Below, one piece after another: positions 23,062-32,027 of a stretch of DNA of 64,000 nt. The notes under the pieces are model-generated. The model ran no database searches. It was given only the letters and a program-made list of their open reading frames with translations, and was not told the origin of the DNA. Made by a program: the position numbers and the translations under genes. The stretch's first letter is position 1. Each line of letters opens with the position of its first letter. This stretch comes from Lactobacillus kullabergensis. Its GTDB lineage: Bacteria; Bacillota; Bacilli; Lactobacillales; Lactobacillaceae. The stretch is taken from assembly GCF_000967195.1 (NCBI RefSeq), contig NZ_KQ033871.1:696817-760816 (forward strand), in the 5' to 3' direction.

Positions 23062-23073
23062 AAAAAATAAGAT

Positions 23074-23128
23074 AAGTGCGGAAAAGCCTGAGAATCTTTA
23101 ATTTCAAGCTCTACCGCATTTTTTCTTT
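23074..23128 (+). terminator. Terminator after the LicR-type regulator
   Basis: TGCGG near 23078 pairs with CCGCA near 23117 around an imperfect inner stem (AGCCTGA with TCAAGCT), followed by a T run. Confidence 0.55.
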
Positions 23129-23208
23129 ATTAAATTTTATTGGTCAAAAAGCGAAAAAGTGTTTAAATACAGATAAAGTAATGGCTTACACAAGAAAGAA
23201 ATGATTTT

Positions 23209-25800
23209 TTGAAAAAAGCAAAGTATCGCGTATTTGAAAAGTTGAGACAACTATTAGATGATAAATCTGCGGTAACCACAAAAGAAGTTGCAAAAGCAAT
23301 GAACCTTTCTCGAGGTGTAACTAGTTCATATTTGGCACAATTATATCATGAAGGACTACTGCTTAAAAAGGGTACCAAACCTGTTTATTGGCAGCTGATA
23401 TCTAATAGTCAAGACGCTTTTGAGCAATTGATTGGAGCAAATGGTAGCTTGAAGAACATTGTTAGTCAATGTAAAGCTTCTGTTAACTATCCTCCTAGTG
23501 GTTTTCCTTTAATTATTACTGGACCATCTGGTTCTGGAAAAAGCTATTTAGCATCATTAATTTTTAAATATGCGCAACAAGAAGGAGTTATTAACAAAGG
23601 CGCACATTTTGTTGTTTTGAATTGTGCGGATTATGCTAATAATCCAGAACTTTTATCATCTGTCCTTTTTGGCTATAAGAAAGGCACTTTTACAGGAGCG
23701 GACGCTGATAAAACCGGATTGGTTGATCAAGCAGATAATGGCTATTTGTTTTTAGATGAGGTACATCGGTTGCCTCGGGAAAGTCAGGAAAAGTTATTTG
23801 TTTTACTAGATTCTGGTAAGTTTTATCCGTTAGGCGAAAATAAGCATTTTAAGCAAGTTAATGTTCGTTTTATTTTTGCAACAACAGAAAAAATAGAAGA
23901 TAAACTGTTGAATACATTTTTAAGAAGAGTTCCCCTAAAAATTGCTTTACCTGGATTTTCTGAAAGACCACTTATTGAAAAATATCAGCTAATTGAATTC
24001 TTTTTGAAACATGAAGCAAATAGAATAAATCGTACAATAAAAATTTCGTTTAATACTATCCAAGTTTTAGTTAATCAAAAGCAGGAGGGCAACATAGGTT
24101 CATTAGCAAACAAAATTAAATTGTTATGTGCTGAAAATTTTAATTCTTCTGATAAGAAGGCTATTGAGATTCCTAATAATAAAAATATAAGTGGACCTAA
24201 TGTTGATTGGCTTGTTTTTAAGCCAAATTCTCAAGACTTATTAGTAAATTTAGCAAAGGAAAACTCAAAAAAATATTTAAGCACATTGTTAAGCACTTTG
24301 TATGACAATGAAAATAAAAATCAAGAAATTTCTGAGCAAAATCTTGTTTTAAACCAGTTTGTAAATGACATTAAAAGGAATTCCGTCTTATTAATATATG
24401 ACCAAAATTTCGAAAAGTTTCTCATGCAGCAGTTAGCAACTGCTACTGAAAAAATTGGCAAAAAATATGGAATACTCAAATACCTTAGTAGCCAAAAATT
24501 ATGTGAAGCGGCTAAAGTTTTATCTGTAATCCAGGAATGTTCTGATCTGCCTGATATATCTAATTTATTAACTTTAGTAAGTAAACATTATCCACGAACA
24601 GTTTATTTGTGTAAACAAATCAGAAGCTGTTTCAAAGTAGATATCAATAATGACTGGTTTATACCCATTTTTTTATATGCAGTTTTTGACGAAATTGCTG
24701 GGAAAATTGAATCTCAAAACCTTTTGGCAATTATGGTTTGCCATGGTGGCAATGTTGCGTCTGACATATGTGCAATCGTAAATGAATTGTGTGGCAACTA
24801 TATATTTGAAGCATTTGATATGCCACTTAATGTTTCTAATCACGAAATTGCCCAAAAAATTAAGCTTTACATTAGAAAACAAGGACGAAAATATGATGGG
24901 ACAATTTTATTGTTTGATATGGGATCCTTAAGTAATTTATATAAAGAAGTAAAGGTGTTATTAAATAATGATTTACTGGTAATCAATAATTTAACTACGG
25001 AAATTGCTCTTGATTTAGGTTTGCAAATCCAGCAAAATAAAAGTTTCAAAAAAATCGCAGAAAAAGCTGAAAGTTATCCGAGCACAATGAGTGTGAAATA
25101 TTTTGAAGGAATTTCACAAAAAGCAAATATTATTGTTTCTTGTATGTCCGGTGAAGGACTTGCTGAGGAAATAAAAAGGATTTTGCAAAAAGTTTTGCAG
25201 ACAGACGTTGAAATTATTACTATGGATTATCATGAGCTAAAGACAACACTTCAAAGACATGATTTGTCATATTTTAAGAATACTAATTTTATATTGACTA
25301 CAAATAACGTTGATCATCAAAAAGAATTAGATGTACTTAACTTATATGACATAATGGACGAAGATGGGGATAAAAGACTACGGCAATTGTTAAAAGAGAT
25401 GGGAGAAACTAAAAAAAATGTTGATAAATTAACCAGCGAACTGCTTAAATTTTTCACTATTGGTGGTATTAAAGGAAGACTACGCTTTCTTAATCCTGAC
25501 GTAGTTATACCTGAAATTCAAGAAATTGTAGCAAAATTTGAAAACTATTATCATGTAGCCTTGACGAATAAGTTTAAATTGAGTTTATGCATGCATCTAG
25601 CTTTGATGCTAGAACGTTTAATGCTTGATCAAACTAGTGACCAAGAAAGCAAAGATACTCAAGAAAAAAGTAAGGAAGAGAAAGATTTTTACCATGTTGC
25701 AGATAAGATTTTTCACAATATTGAACAAAAGTATAACATAAAAATAAACGATTATGAATTATCTCTTATTTATGAATTATTTAAAACAAACAGTGAATAA
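23209..25800 (+). CDS. levR: Sigma-54-dependent PTS activator, LevR type
   Basis: 863 residues. An N-terminal helix-turn-helix (about 20-60) is followed by an AAA+ sigma-54 interaction domain (about 80-310) with Walker A GPSGSGKS at 105-112, the loop GTFTGA that touches sigma-54, and Walker B FLDEVHRLP. Then come PTS-controlled parts: a PRD, a mannose-type IIA-like domain with His512 (MVCHGGN), a IIB-like segment with Cys645 (SCMSGEGLAEEI) and a C-terminal PRD (about 745-860). The start is TTG. A -24/-12 promoter lies in front of the following operon, so its target is clear. It requires RpoN, not encoded in this window. Confidence 0.92.
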   Translation: MKKAKYRVFEKLRQLLDDKSAVTTKEVAKAMNLSRGVTSSYLAQLYHEGLLLKKGTKPVYWQLISNSQDAFEQLIGANGSLKNIVSQCKASVNYPPSGFPLIITGPSGSGKSYLASLIFKYAQQEGVINKGAHFVVLNCADYANNPELLSSVLFGYKKGTFTGADADKTGLVDQADNGYLFLDEVHRLPRESQEKLFVLLDSGKFYPLGENKHFKQVNVRFIFATTEKIEDKLLNTFLRRVPLKIALPGFSERPLIEKYQLIEFFLKHEANRINRTIKISFNTIQVLVNQKQEGNIGSLANKIKLLCAENFNSSDKKAIEIPNNKNISGPNVDWLVFKPNSQDLLVNLAKENSKKYLSTLLSTLYDNENKNQEISEQNLVLNQFVNDIKRNSVLLIYDQNFEKFLMQQLATATEKIGKKYGILKYLSSQKLCEAAKVLSVIQECSDLPDISNLLTLVSKHYPRTVYLCKQIRSCFKVDINNDWFIPIFLYAVFDEIAGKIESQNLLAIMVCHGGNVASDICAIVNELCGNYIFEAFDMPLNVSNHEIAQKIKLYIRKQGRKYDGTILLFDMGSLSNLYKEVKVLLNNDLLVINNLTTEIALDLGLQIQQNKSFKKIAEKAESYPSTMSVKYFEGISQKANIIVSCMSGEGLAEEIKRILQKVLQTDVEIITMDYHELKTTLQRHDLSYFKNTNFILTTNNVDHQKELDVLNLYDIMDEDGDKRLRQLLKEMGETKKNVDKLTSELLKFFTIGGIKGRLRFLNPDVVIPEIQEIVAKFENYYHVALTNKFKLSLCMHLALMLERLMLDQTSDQESKDTQEKSKEEKDFYHVADKIFHNIEQKYNIKINDYELSLIYELFKTNSE

Positions 25801-25811
25801 AAAATCTGCTT

Positions 25812-25844
25812 AAGGAAGTGCTCAAAAATGCTCTTCCTTTTTCG
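25812..25844 (+). terminator. Terminator after levR
   Basis: AAGGAAG (25812-25818) pairs with CTTCCTT (25833-25839) with an extra GC pair inside, followed by a T run. Confidence 0.7.
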
Positions 25845-25887
25845 TTTTAATTTTAAAAAACCTGGTTATAGCTGTGTTTATTATAAG

Positions 25888-25904
25888 TTGGCATGATACT
25901 TGCT
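25888..25904 (+). promoter_or_regulatory. Sigma-54 (-24/-12) promoter
   Basis: TTGGCATGATACTTGCT matches the sigma-54 consensus TGGCAC-N5-TTGCW with one change. The invariant GG (25890-25891) and GC (25902-25903) are exactly 10 bp apart. It lies 32 bp before the IIA start and directly after the gene for a sigma-54 activator. Confidence 0.9.
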
Positions 25905-25935
25905 TAGTAATTAGTGACAACTTGGAGGTGAAAGA

Positions 25936-26349
25936 ATGAGAAAATTAGTTTTAGCTAGTCATGGTAGTTTGGCAGAAGGAATTAAAAATTCAGTGGAAAT
26001 GATTAGCGGAAAGCAGAATAACTTGTATGCGTTTTGCATGAAAGAAGGGGAGAGTCCAGCGGTTTTAAAAGAAAGAATTGAAGAGATTATATTTGATAGT
26101 AACAAAAAAGATGAGATCGTGTTGGTTTCAGATTTTCCTGGTGGCAGCGTAAATACATTGTTAATGAGTTTTTTGACTCAAAATAATATTTATCTGGTTT
26201 CAGGAATGAATTCAATGTTGGTATTGAATCTTCTTTTGAGTAAAGAGCCTATTGATTCATGCCTTAAGAACGCAATTAATGCAGGAAAAAACACTATAAA
26301 GAGAATTGAATTAGAAGAAGAAAATGAGGAGGATGATTTTTTTGATTAG
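25936..26349 (+). CDS. levD: PTS mannose-family IIA
   Basis: 137 residues. His9 in VLASHGSLAEGIKNS is the phosphorylation site, and DFPGGSVNTLL is the conserved second motif of mannose-type IIA. AGGTGA precedes the ATG. Its last codons overlap the ribosome binding site and start of the IIB gene. The acidic tail (residues 129-137) doubles as this coupling region. Named by analogy to the Bacillus lev system. Confidence 0.9.
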   Translation: MRKLVLASHGSLAEGIKNSVEMISGKQNNLYAFCMKEGESPAVLKERIEEIIFDSNKKDEIVLVSDFPGGSVNTLLMSFLTQNNIYLVSGMNSMLVLNLLLSKEPIDSCLKNAINAGKNTIKRIELEEENEEDDFFD

Positions 26350-26827
26350 TTTATTAAGAGTTGATGATAGATTAATTCATGGGCAAGTGGCAGTTGTTTG
26401 GAGTCGATATTTGAACGTGAACCGCATTGTTGTTGCCAATGATGAAATTTTGGATAATAAAGTACAGATTATGGCATTAAAAATGTCTGTACCAGAAGGA
26501 ATTAAGCCGTTTTTTGTTAGTTTAGACAAGGCAATTCAATTATTAAATAATCCCAAATCCGATAAATTGAAGATTATGGTAGTTGTCAATAAACCAAAGG
26601 ACGCGTTAAAAATTGCCAAAAAAGTTTCCAATATTCCACTGATTAATTTGGGTAATTACGGTAGAGTCGGATCAGAAGATATGAAGGGCAAAAAGCAGTT
26701 AAGTAAAAATATTTTCATTACTCCTGATGATGAAAAAGATTTGAAAAAGCTTCTAGAGACAAATATAAAGATTAACGTTCAACCAGTACCTACAGATCCA
26801 GATGTGCAATTATCAAGTTTGTTATAA
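26342..26827 (+). CDS. levE: PTS mannose-family IIB
   Basis: 161 residues from a TTG at 26342. An ATG at 26333 is in frame, but it touches the ribosome binding site AGGAGG (26327-26332), which is correctly spaced only for the TTG. His13 in RVDDRLIHGQV is the phosphorylated residue. The gene overlaps the IIA gene by 8 nt. It transfers phosphate from IIA to the sugar carried by IIC/IID. Confidence 0.92.
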   Translation: MISLLRVDDRLIHGQVAVVWSRYLNVNRIVVANDEILDNKVQIMALKMSVPEGIKPFFVSLDKAIQLLNNPKSDKLKIMVVVNKPKDALKIAKKVSNIPLINLGNYGRVGSEDMKGKKQLSKNIFITPDDEKDLKKLLETNIKINVQPVPTDPDVQLSSLL

Positions 26828-26842
26828 AAAGGAGGTAAAAAA

Positions 26843-27661
26843 ATGTTAGTACCAGCTTTATGGGTAGCGTTAATAATGTTTGTGGGAAATTTTTCCGATT
26901 GTGGCATGTCCGATCCAATGATTAGACGTCCACTTGTTATGTCAATGCTTGTTGGACTTGCTTTAGGTGATTTAAAAACGGGAATTATTATGGGAGCCTC
27001 ACTAGAAGTGATTTTTCTTGGGATCAGTGGAATTGGTGGTGCAATGCCTTCTGATTCTATGACTGGTTCTATATTTGGGACAGCCTTTGCAATTTTAAAT
27101 CATCAAGGAGTTGCTGTTGCACTATCTCTTGCAGTTCCAATTAGTCTCTTAGCCGTTTTTGTCAATCAACTAGTTATTTTTATACGTGGTCTTTTACTCA
27201 GTACTTTTGAAAAGTATGCTGAGGAGGATAAGAGTAAATCAATTGAAAGGTTACATTACCTAAGCATATTTGGAGGACCACTTGTTTATGCACTTATTGG
27301 CTTTTTAGGAATTTATTTAGGTTCGGGTTCAATATCGGCTTTAGTAAAAGCTATTCCTCCTGTAGTTATGAATGGGCTTACAGTTTTGGGGCAGATGCTT
27401 CCAGCATTAGGTATCGCGTTACTGTTAAATATGATTTATGAAAAGGGAAATATGTTGTATTTGCTTCTAGGATTTGTACTTTCAAGCTATTTAAAGTTAC
27501 CTATCATAGCAGTTGCCTTAATAGGAATCATACTAGCGTTTATTCTTGCATCAATAGATAAGAATATTTTGGAAGTTAAAAATATGAAAACTCCGAAGGC
27601 AAAAGCAGTATCAGAAGATTACACAAATAATTCACTTGAGGAGGATTTTTTCAATGACTAA
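26843..27661 (+). CDS. levF: PTS mannose-family IIC
   Basis: 272 residues, hydrophobic, with about eight membrane segments. The motif DLKTGIIMGASLEVIFLGISGIGGAMPSD region (about 40-70) is typical of the family. GGAGG precedes the ATG. It ends with an acidic, soluble tail and overlaps the ribosome binding site of the IID gene. Confidence 0.92.
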   Translation: MLVPALWVALIMFVGNFSDCGMSDPMIRRPLVMSMLVGLALGDLKTGIIMGASLEVIFLGISGIGGAMPSDSMTGSIFGTAFAILNHQGVAVALSLAVPISLLAVFVNQLVIFIRGLLLSTFEKYAEEDKSKSIERLHYLSIFGGPLVYALIGFLGIYLGSGSISALVKAIPPVVMNGLTVLGQMLPALGIALLLNMIYEKGNMLYLLLGFVLSSYLKLPIIAVALIGIILAFILASIDKNILEVKNMKTPKAKAVSEDYTNNSLEEDFFND

Positions 27662-28484
27662 TAAAACAACTAAAACTGAAATAATGGATAAAACAACTTT
27701 TAGAAAAATATTTTGGCGTTCTTTTCTACTCCAGGGCACATGGAATTATATTAACGGTGCTGGTGTGGGAGCCTTGTACATGATCTTGCCATTTATAAGA
27801 AAACTGTATCCTAAGCCAGAAGACAAGTCAGCAAGAGTTTCAGCTTTAAAAAGGGGATTAGCATATTTTAATATTACACCTGCCTTAGCCCCCTTCCCTA
27901 TGGGAATTGCTTCAAGTATGGAAGAGCAAAACAAAAATATAGCCGATTTTGATCCTAGTTCAATTAATGCCGTGAAGGCAAGTCTGATGGGACCACTTTC
28001 CGGAATTGGTGATTCTCTGTTTTGGGGAACAATCAGAGTAATCGCTGCCGGAATTGGTATTAGTTTAGCAAAAGCAGGAAATGTTCTTGGACCTATTTTA
28101 TTTTTGGTTATCTATAACATTCCAAATTTCATTGCAAGATATTATGGCTTAAGGTACGGTTATGAATTAGGCGGAGATTTTATACAAAAAGCATATAAAA
28201 ATGGTTATATGAAAATTATTACTAAAGCTGCCGGCATTTTGGGTATGATAATGGTTGGTGCAATGACTTTTAGCACTGTTACTCTGAAAACTATTTTAAA
28301 ATTTAAAATGGGTAGCATGAGTTTTGATCTTCAGAAAATTTTAGATCAAATTATGCTTGGAATCATACCTTTAACGGTTACTTTAATTACTTTTTGGTTG
28401 ATTAGAAAAAAGGTAAGTGCAAATAAGATAATTGTACTAATGGTTATTTTGTCATTTGCACTAAGTGCTTTGAAAATTCTTTAA
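27654..28484 (+). CDS. levG: PTS mannose-family IID
   Basis: 276 residues from the ATG at 27654; an in-frame ATG at 27636 lies upstream of the ribosome binding site GAGGAGG and is unlikely. The conserved region SLMGPLSGIGDSLFWGTIRV and the C-terminal membrane helices (about 200-275) are typical of IID, which forms the channel with IIC. It overlaps the IIC gene by 8 nt. Confidence 0.92.
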   Translation: MTNKTTKTEIMDKTTFRKIFWRSFLLQGTWNYINGAGVGALYMILPFIRKLYPKPEDKSARVSALKRGLAYFNITPALAPFPMGIASSMEEQNKNIADFDPSSINAVKASLMGPLSGIGDSLFWGTIRVIAAGIGISLAKAGNVLGPILFLVIYNIPNFIARYYGLRYGYELGGDFIQKAYKNGYMKIITKAAGILGMIMVGAMTFSTVTLKTILKFKMGSMSFDLQKILDQIMLGIIPLTVTLITFWLIRKKVSANKIIVLMVILSFALSALKIL

Positions 28485-28501
28485 TTTTTGAAAGGACTGA
28501 C

Positions 28502-29878
28502 ATGGAAAAATATTTATATAGACCTAAAAACTGCTTTTTTGGTGATTGTATGCCATTTTATAACAGGCATGACAAATTATTTTATTTATACTTTCAAAAA
28601 GATACTAGAAACCCCGTGCCCTTTGGTGAACCTTTTGGATGGGAATTAGTTACAACGAGCGATTTTGTTCATTATAAAGAATATGGTGAAGTTTTAAAAA
28701 AAGGCTCCGAAGAAGATCATGATGAGTTTGTTTATGCTGGCAGTGTGTTTGAACAAAACAACAATATAAGAGCTTTTTATACCGGGTATAATCGTAATTT
28801 TGTAAATAAAAGTTGCTCATCACAAGTTTTAATGAAAGCTTCAAGCAAAGACGGGATTCATTGGTACAAAGATGGACTTGCAAAAGAACTTTCGCCACAA
28901 ACTGGTTATGATTCAGATAATTGGCGGGATCCCAGTATTGTCTGGAACCCCGATAATCAAGAATACATTTTAATATTAGGCACACGTTTAGTTTCTGATT
29001 TAAAAGCAAAAACAGGAAGGTTGGTTTATTACACATCAAAAAATAGTCAGGACTGGACTTTTAAAGGAGATTTTTGGACGCCAAATTTATATACCATGAT
29101 TGAAATGCCACAAATTTTTAAAATAAAAGATTGGTGGTACTTGGTCTATTCTGAATACGATCTTAATAAGACTACTCATTATGTGATGAGTAAAAAAATT
29201 ACGGGACCCTGGTTATTTCCAAAACAAGATACCTTTAATGGCAGGGCTTATTATGCCGCAAGGACTGCTAGTGATGAAAAAAATAGATATCTTTTTGGTT
29301 GGGTACCTTCTAAAGAAGCTGGAAAGGACGAAAATAATTATTTATGGGGTGGTACCTTTTTACCTTTGAAAATTACTCAGAATAATGATGGATCATTAAA
29401 AACGTCAATTCCAGACACTTTAATTAATACTGTTTCAGAAAGATATAGTTTTGAATCTCAAAAAATAAAATCAAAATATAAAAGGACAGAAACTCAACTT
29501 CAAGGTAATCAGCCTAAAAAACATTATTTACTGAAAAATAAAATTGTGTATGAACCTGGCACCAAAAGTTTCTCCTTGATATTCTTTGAAAATTCTGATA
29601 CCAAAGAGGGCTATGAATTCAATATTGATCTCAATAAACAGCAACTAAGTGTTAGAAGAACACCAAATTTAAGATGGTACCAAATGTTAAATATTGGTTT
29701 GTCCAGGCAAGCTAACTTGGTTCCTAATAAAGAATATGATATTTCTTTATTGATTGACGATACTATTGCTGTTATAGAAATTGCTGGTGTTGTATTGAGC
29801 TGTCGGGTTCAGAAAAATACCTGTTATGGTTTATCATTTGCGGTAGTTGATGGTATAGTTCAAATTAAATCATTTTAA
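28502..29878 (+). CDS. GH32 family beta-fructosidase, cytoplasmic
   Basis: 458 residues without a signal peptide. A five-bladed propeller (about 1-300) carries the three family acids in the positions expected: Asp15 in FFGDCMPFY (nucleophile), the Asp of NWRDPSIVW, and the Glu of TMIEMPQIF (acid/base). A beta-sandwich follows (about 310-458). It is the last gene of the sigma-54 operon, so its substrate is probably a fructo-oligosaccharide taken up, and perhaps phosphorylated, by the mannose-type PTS. The spacing to IID is 17 nt. Sucrose-6-phosphate hydrolase is less likely given the Lev-type context. Confidence 0.82.
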   Translation: MEKYLYRPKNCFFGDCMPFYNRHDKLFYLYFQKDTRNPVPFGEPFGWELVTTSDFVHYKEYGEVLKKGSEEDHDEFVYAGSVFEQNNNIRAFYTGYNRNFVNKSCSSQVLMKASSKDGIHWYKDGLAKELSPQTGYDSDNWRDPSIVWNPDNQEYILILGTRLVSDLKAKTGRLVYYTSKNSQDWTFKGDFWTPNLYTMIEMPQIFKIKDWWYLVYSEYDLNKTTHYVMSKKITGPWLFPKQDTFNGRAYYAARTASDEKNRYLFGWVPSKEAGKDENNYLWGGTFLPLKITQNNDGSLKTSIPDTLINTVSERYSFESQKIKSKYKRTETQLQGNQPKKHYLLKNKIVYEPGTKSFSLIFFENSDTKEGYEFNIDLNKQQLSVRRTPNLRWYQMLNIGLSRQANLVPNKEYDISLLIDDTIAVIEIAGVVLSCRVQKNTCYGLSFAVVDGIVQIKSF

Positions 29879-29888
29879 ATAGTTAAAA

Positions 29889-29924
29889 AAGTCTAATCTC
29901 ACAATATTGAGATTAGACTTTTTA
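29889..29924. terminator. Terminator after the lev operon
   Basis: A perfect 13-bp stem (29889-29901 with 29908-29920) with a 6-nt loop is followed by Ts. Confidence 0.92.
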
Positions 29925-30052
29925 TGCGGTTGATAAATGGGTGTTTCAAATGATATCTAAAAGCAAAAATTAAATTATTTTTAACTTTTTTATGTACATT
30001 TTTAAATAAAATGATAAAATACTTAATAATTAAATTTAAGGAGGAAAAAGCA

Positions 30053-30121
30053 ATGAGTCGAATTAGCAATCAGCATATTTCGATTTTGTCACAAATCATT
30101 TTGCCGACAATGTATACCTAA
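30053..30121 (+). CDS. 22-codon leader ORF upstream of the EIIC-2 permease
   Basis: ATG at 30053 follows an excellent ribosome binding site, AAGGAGG, and opens a 22-codon frame ending in TAA at 30121; the next gene starts 27 nt later with its own site. The peptide has a basic start and ends ILPTMYT. There is no signal or membrane segment of full length. The strength of the ribosome binding site and the position argue that it is translated, possibly as a cis-acting leader peptide. I do not recognise it. It could still be a chance ORF. Confidence 0.5.
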   Translation: MSRISNQHISILSQIILPTMYT

Positions 30122-30148
30122 GCACTATTATATTAAAGGAGTACAAAT

Positions 30149-31237
30149 ATGGCTGATACAACCAATACTAACAAACTAACAGTAAAAACTTTTCTTAACA
30201 ACATTTTAGCTGGGACTGCAACTGGAATTATCGTAGGCTTGATTCCAAATGCAGTTGTCAGTGCGATTTTAAAGTTATTTGGTCAAAATCCGGTGACGGC
30301 ATCTATTAATCAAGCATTATTGATTTTTCAGTGTGCTACACCTTTGCTAATTGGGGCCTTAATTGCCATCCAATTTAAAATGGTGCCACTGGATGTTGCC
30401 ATTGTAGGGGCAGCTGCTTATGTTGGCTCTGGTGTTACAAAATTCGTACCACAAATTGTGAACCCTGCTACTAAAGCTCAAGGTGTCTTTGTTTCGGCAG
30501 GAACAGGCGATCTTATTAATACTATGATTACAGCTGGCTTGGCTGTGGGGCTTTTGTTATTAGTGGGTCAACGTTTTGGCTCTGTCAAAATTGTTGCAGC
30601 TCCGATTGTTGTTGGTGGAGGAGCAGGTTGGATCGGCATGATGATTTTGCCATATGTAAGCAAAATCACCACCTGGCTTGGGTCAGTAATTAATTCCTTT
30701 ACTAATTTGCAGCCGATATTAATGTGTATTTTAATTTCCTGTATGTTTGCAATTTTGATAATTTCACCAATATCGACTGTGGCAATTGGAATGGCTATAC
30801 AATTAAATGGTCTTTCGGCAGGTGCAGCAGCAATGGGAGTCGCGGCAACGACACTGGTATTGGTCGTTCATTCTTGGCGAACTAATAAATCAGGAGTTAC
30901 TATTGCAATTGCATTAGGAGCAATGAAAATGATGATGCCCAATCTTTTCAGGCATCCAGTTATTGTTTTACCAACATTAATTACAGCAGCACTTTCCGCT
31001 ATTCCAGTGGCTCTATTTCACGTTAGTGGCACTCCAGCTTCTGCTGGTTTCGGTCTCGTTGGCCTAGTAGGGCCCCTGGCATCCTTAGATGCTGGCAAAG
31101 CAAGTATTAATATTGTAATGGCCTTGATTGTCTGGATAGTATTTCCAGTTCTAGTAGCAATGGTATGCCGTTTCCTCTTTGAAAAAGTATTTCATGTTTA
31201 TGATGAAAAGGTAGCCTTTGCCTATCTAGGTGAATAA
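30149..31237 (+). CDS. PTS EIIC-2 type permease
   Basis: 362 residues, strongly hydrophobic with about ten membrane segments. Segments such as NNILAGTATGIIVGLIPNAV and the Gly/Ala-rich GGGAGWIGMMILP resemble the stand-alone EIIC_2 family of lactobacilli, whose substrates are mostly unknown. No IIA or IIB genes lie beside it. AAAGGAG precedes the ATG. A short leader ORF lies directly upstream and a strong terminator follows, making this a two-cistron transcript. Confidence 0.78.
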   Translation: MADTTNTNKLTVKTFLNNILAGTATGIIVGLIPNAVVSAILKLFGQNPVTASINQALLIFQCATPLLIGALIAIQFKMVPLDVAIVGAAAYVGSGVTKFVPQIVNPATKAQGVFVSAGTGDLINTMITAGLAVGLLLLVGQRFGSVKIVAAPIVVGGGAGWIGMMILPYVSKITTWLGSVINSFTNLQPILMCILISCMFAILIISPISTVAIGMAIQLNGLSAGAAAMGVAATTLVLVVHSWRTNKSGVTIAIALGAMKMMMPNLFRHPVIVLPTLITAALSAIPVALFHVSGTPASAGFGLVGLVGPLASLDAGKASINIVMALIVWIVFPVLVAMVCRFLFEKVFHVYDEKVAFAYLGE

Positions 31238-31302
31238 TTGTAATTACTTAAATCTGTCATAAAAAACAAATCCTTACTTACACCAATTTATTTTAAACAT
31301 CA

Positions 31303-31347
31303 AAAAACTCGTGAAAAACAAATTTTGTTTTATTCACGAGTTTTTAT
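31303..31347. terminator. Bidirectional terminator
   Basis: AAACTCGTGAA (31305-31315) pairs perfectly with TTCACGAGTTT (31333-31343), flanked by A and T runs. It lies between the EIIC-2 gene and the convergent beta-phosphoglucomutase gene. Confidence 0.88.
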
Positions 31348-31361
31348 TTGTAAACTGATTC

Positions 31362-32027
31362 CTAATTTAAATTAAATTTTTCCCATGCAGTTTCGATTTG
31401 ATCATAATTCAATGCTGCTGTCTTAGGAAAAAGTAATTTAGCATCTTTTAGATCCGTTTTAGAGCCAACGCCAACTGATAAAGCACCTGACTTGTTGATA
31501 GCAGTGATACCTGCAATTGAATCTTCAATACCTACGCAATCCTGTGGTTTAAGATTAATTGCTTCAGCTGCAGCAATAAAAATGTCTGGTGCTGGCTTAC
31601 CAGCGGCAACTTTACTTGGATCTGCAATTGCATCAAATGCCTTTGTCAGTTGTAATTTTTCTAGTATGAATGGACCATTTAAGCTAGCAGAAGCCAAAGA
31701 TAATTTAACGTTGTTTTTCTTTAGGGATGAAATTAATTCACTAATTCCAGGTAAGATATTTGCAGGAGTTAAACTGGCCAACAAATTTCGGAAAATATTA
31801 TTTTTTTCAGTGGTCATTTCATTAAATTGTTCTTGTGACACGGAGATATTTAAAAATTTTAAGATTGCCTTTAAAGAATCTGTTCGGCTGACACCTTTTG
31901 TTTGTTTTTCAAGTTCATCTGGCAATTCAAGGTTAAAATGAATTTTGATTAATTTTCTCCAAGCTTGGAAATGGTATACGGATGTATCTGCAATGACTCC
32001 ATCTAGATCAAAGAGAACGCCTTTCAT
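31362..32027 (-). CDS. pgmB: Beta-phosphoglucomutase
   Basis: 221-residue HAD-family protein converting beta-glucose-1-phosphate to glucose-6-phosphate. Asp7 and Asp9 in VLFDLDGVIADT are the nucleophile and acid/base; the SLASAS motif and the C-terminal GIEDSIAGI metal loop are present. Its start overlaps the end of the rhamnosidase gene by 20 nt, so it is the last gene of a leftward GH3-GH78-pgmB operon. No disaccharide phosphorylase is in this window, so the source of beta-glucose-1-phosphate is not evident. Confidence 0.9.
   Translation of the reverse strand: MKGVLFDLDGVIADTSVYHFQAWRKLIKIHFNLELPDELEKQTKGVSRTDSLKAILKFLNISVSQEQFNEMTTEKNNIFRNLLASLTPANILPGISELISSLKKNNVKLSLASASLNGPFILEKLQLTKAFDAIADPSKVAAGKPAPDIFIAAAEAINLKPQDCVGIEDSIAGITAINKSGALSVGVGSKTDLKDAKLLFPKTAALNYDQIETAWEKFNLN

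Noticed and set aside
28650-29039. 129-codon frame antisense to the GH32 gene
   Set aside because: Entirely inside a gene with clear family motifs; composition is that of reversed coding sequence.
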